From Gammaproteobacteria bacterium UBA4475 (GTDB taxonomy: Bacteria > Pseudomonadota > Gammaproteobacteria > Pseudomonadales > Azotimanducaceae): 7,797 nt of DNA. How positions within the stretch are numbered: the stretch's first letter is position 1; each line of letters begins with the position of its first letter. Below are positions 6,038 to 7,797 of the stretch, in pieces. The notes beneath the pieces were generated by a model, which searched no databases, was not told the origin of the DNA, and saw only the letters and a program-made list of their open reading frames with translations. Location: NCBI GenBank assembly GCA_002389265.1, contig DGOD01000224.1, forward strand, positions 12,340 to 20,136, written 5' to 3'. The position numbers and the translations under genes were made by a program.

Positions 6038-7639
6038 ATGACTGTCAACGAACAAGATCTAAGGGAGCTGCTGCGTACGGGTTTTCAAGCCCTGACCCAA
6101 GGCAATATTGACAGGGCATCGCAGTGTTGCAGACAAGCCCTCGCGATCCAGCCAGACCTACCTCAGGCCCACTTTCTCGTGGGGCTCACGGCCCTGCAGG
6201 CCCAGGATCGCAAGACCGCGTTTCAAGCGTTCGGGTCTGTGACCACCCTCGACCCCAACCATGGCGCGGCATGGGCACAGCTGGCCCGCCTGTTTATGAA
6301 TGAAGGTCAGGTCGTGCGTGCCGATGCTGCGCTCACAGAGGCCGTCAAAACCTCCAGCAATGACCCGATGGTGCACGATCTGATCGGCACCGTGTATTCC
6401 CTGATCGGCGAGTTTGATGCAGCCGGCAAAAGTTTTGAGACTGCTGTCAGCCAGCAACCCAGGCACCCGCCCTTTCTGCTGAACCTGGCCAACAACCTCG
6501 TCTATCGAGGCTATACCGATAAGGCCGTCGCCACCATAGAATATTTACTATCGATACAGCCCAATAGTCCACAAGCACACTGGGTCCTGGCCAATACACG
6601 GCGAGCCCGTGATGACGCGCATATTGCCACCATGCGGCAATTCCTTAGTACCGACCAGTTGTCGCCGAGAGCACGGGCTTTTTACGCCTACGCTATCGGT
6701 AAAGAGCTCGAAGACCTGGAGGAATGGGAAGCCGCCTTTGACGCCTTTGAAATCGGCGCACGGGATCGGCGCAGCACCGTGGAATTTGATGAAGCAGCAG
6801 AAGTTCAGATGTTTGAGGATCTGCAGAAAACCTTCACCACCGATTGGCTCGCCCAAGCCGGGCCAGGCTGCGAGGCATCGGGGCCAATATTCGTGGTCGG
6901 CCAACCTCGCACCGGCACCACCTTGATCGAACGCATTATCAGCAGTCACTCCCAGGTGAAATCAGCGGGGGAACTGCAGCAACTCAGCCTGGCCGTTCGC
7001 CGGCTCAGCGATTACCGAGATCCCAAACGTTTCTCCAGCGCCTTTTTTGCCAGCGCTGCCGCCCTTGAGCCCGCTAAATTGGGCCAGCTGTATCTCGACA
7101 CCACGCGCAAACAAAGAGGTGACGCCGACTGGTTCGTGGATAAGTTGCCGCAAAACTATTTGATGATTCCACTGATCCTGGCGGCATTACCTAACGCAAA
7201 AATTGTACATATCCAACGAGACCCCATGGACGCCTGCTTTGCCAGCTATAAACAATTGTTTGCTGACGCTTATCTACACTCCTATGACCAGCAGGAAATG
7301 GCGCGCCATCATGCCCGCTATCTACAATTAATGGCCGTCTGGCGCAGGCGTTTCGGCGATCGATTTATTGATATTTCATACGAAGATACCGTGCAGAACC
7401 TGGAACCCAACGCCCGCCGCTTAATCGAGTTCCTCGGCCTTGATTGGCAACCCGCTTGCCTGGCGTTTCACGAGCAAAATAGCGCCGTCTCAACAGCCAG
7501 CGCAGTCCAGGTCAGGGAACCGGCCCATAGCCGTTCTGTTGGTCGCTGGCGCCGCTACGCCCGGCAGCTGACACCTATGGCAGCCATATTAACGGAATTG
7601 AACGATACACCCATCGAACGCAAACACACTGATTTTTAG
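6038..7639 (+). CDS. TPR-domain sulfotransferase fusion protein
   Basis: The first half (about residues 10-240) is a tetratricopeptide repeat array. Helical pairs recur about every 34 residues, with Pro or Asn-Pro closing several units (QPD 38-40, DPN 72-74, NDP 108-110, QPN 174-176). I count about five repeats. The second half (about 283-520) is a PAPS-dependent sulfotransferase domain. It has the 5'-phosphosulfate loop GQPRTGTTLIERI (288-300), the 3'-phosphate motif QRDPMDACFASY (393-404), and a conserved C-terminal basic segment, HSRSVGRWRRY (497-507). Such proteins transfer sulfate from PAPS to an acceptor; the TPR part probably selects a protein or oligomer partner. No signal peptide or membrane segment is seen, so it is probably cytosolic. 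The substrate cannot be read from sequence. It diverges from the polyamine operon across 97 bp and may be co-regulated or merely adjacent. Confidence 0.88.
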   Translation: MTVNEQDLRELLRTGFQALTQGNIDRASQCCRQALAIQPDLPQAHFLVGLTALQAQDRKTAFQAFGSVTTLDPNHGAAWAQLARLFMNEGQVVRADAALTEAVKTSSNDPMVHDLIGTVYSLIGEFDAAGKSFETAVSQQPRHPPFLLNLANNLVYRGYTDKAVATIEYLLSIQPNSPQAHWVLANTRRARDDAHIATMRQFLSTDQLSPRARAFYAYAIGKELEDLEEWEAAFDAFEIGARDRRSTVEFDEAAEVQMFEDLQKTFTTDWLAQAGPGCEASGPIFVVGQPRTGTTLIERIISSHSQVKSAGELQQLSLAVRRLSDYRDPKRFSSAFFASAAALEPAKLGQLYLDTTRKQRGDADWFVDKLPQNYLMIPLILAALPNAKIVHIQRDPMDACFASYKQLFADAYLHSYDQQEMARHHARYLQLMAVWRRRFGDRFIDISYEDTVQNLEPNARRLIEFLGLDWQPACLAFHEQNSAVSTASAVQVREPAHSRSVGRWRRYARQLTPMAAILTELNDTPIERKHTDF

Positions 7640-7717
7640 TCGGACAAAAACAAATTCATCGAGATCTATACCTGCCGCGTCAAATCGTTTAATTTATCTC
7701 CAACAACCGAACTATTT

Positions 7718-7722
7718 GGAGG
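7718..7722 (+). promoter_or_regulatory. Ribosome binding site of the gene leaving the window
   Basis: GGAGG is a near-perfect Shine-Dalgarno core, 4 nt before the GTG at 7727. The spacing is a little short. The ATG at 7725 is followed at once by TGA and cannot start a protein, so this site favours the GTG. The 78 bp between the sulfotransferase stop and this site show no clear terminator or promoter. Confidence 0.55.
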
Positions 7723-7726
7723 TTAT

Positions 7727-7797
7727 GTGACTCGTATTGATCCTAAATCGTTTCAGCGTCATCCAGGCTTGCGCTTCAGACCTTCGCCCTTGGCACA
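7727..7797 (+). CDS. 5' end of an unrecognised gene, cut by the window edge
   Basis: A GTG start behind GGAGG opens a frame that stays open to the window end, giving 23 codons that read VTRIDPKSFQRHPGLRFRP and a few more residues. This is too little to assign a family, and I recognise no motif. The strong ribosome binding site and the position after the same-strand sulfotransferase gene, 87 bp downstream of its stop, suggest a real gene, possibly transcribed with it. The alternative is a chance open frame of this length. Confidence 0.5.
   Translation, partial: MTRIDPKSFQRHPGLRFRPSPLA

Noticed and set aside
6548..6949. 133-codon minus-strand open frame inside the sulfotransferase gene
   Set aside because: It spans the linker and P-loop region of a gene whose motifs are intact on the plus strand, so it is a shadow frame.
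7640..7717. Terminator or promoter after the sulfotransferase gene
   Set aside because: I found no stem followed by a T run. TTTAAT at 7688-7693 resembles a -10 box but has no matching -35 at the proper distance.

Overview
The window looks like the chromosome of a gammaproteobacterium, possibly a marine one. This rests on the close resemblance of the aminotransferase to Pseudomonas SpuC, of the agmatinase to E. coli SpeB, and of the ligase, oxidase and hydrolase to PuuA, PuuB and PuuD, plus a TPR-sulfotransferase of a kind common in marine proteobacteria. Base composition appears moderate and even throughout. I saw no tRNA, rRNA, CRISPR array, insertion sequence or integrase.

Layout: (1) Bases 1-117 are a short upstream region with a possible promoter (58-86). 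(2) A plus-strand agmatinase (118-1074, or from a TTG at 58) makes putrescine and urea from agmatine. (3) A minus-strand cluster reads from about 5940 down to 1071 in the order spuC-like putrescine aminotransferase, puuD-like gamma-Glu-GABA hydrolase, puuA-like gamma-glutamylputrescine synthetase, puuB-like FAD oxidase. The junctions are a 4-bp ATGA overlap, a 78-bp gap and a 2-bp gap. The agmatinase and puuB-like stop codons overlap tail to tail. (4) A 97-bp divergent intergenic region (5941-6037) holds the probable operon promoter and a small palindrome. (5) A plus-strand gene (6038-7639) encodes a TPR-domain protein fused to a PAPS-dependent sulfotransferase. (6) A further plus-strand gene appears to begin at a GTG at 7727, behind a GGAGG ribosome binding site, and runs off the window.

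Together the genes describe agmatine and putrescine catabolism by two parallel arms. One arm is direct transamination of putrescine to 4-aminobutyraldehyde (SpuC type). The other is the gamma-glutamylated route: PuuA ligates glutamate to putrescine, PuuB oxidises the product to an aldehyde, a dehydrogenase not present here makes gamma-Glu-GABA, and PuuD releases GABA. The aldehyde dehydrogenase, the polyamine transporter and a dedicated regulator are absent from this window. The sulfotransferase shares only the divergent promoter region with the operon, and a functional link is unproven.

Most of the window is recognisable metabolism. I found no strong case for a wholly new system. The points most worth a second look are the hybrid gene content, the overlapping convergent stops, the palindrome in the divergent promoter and the sulfotransferase of unknown substrate.
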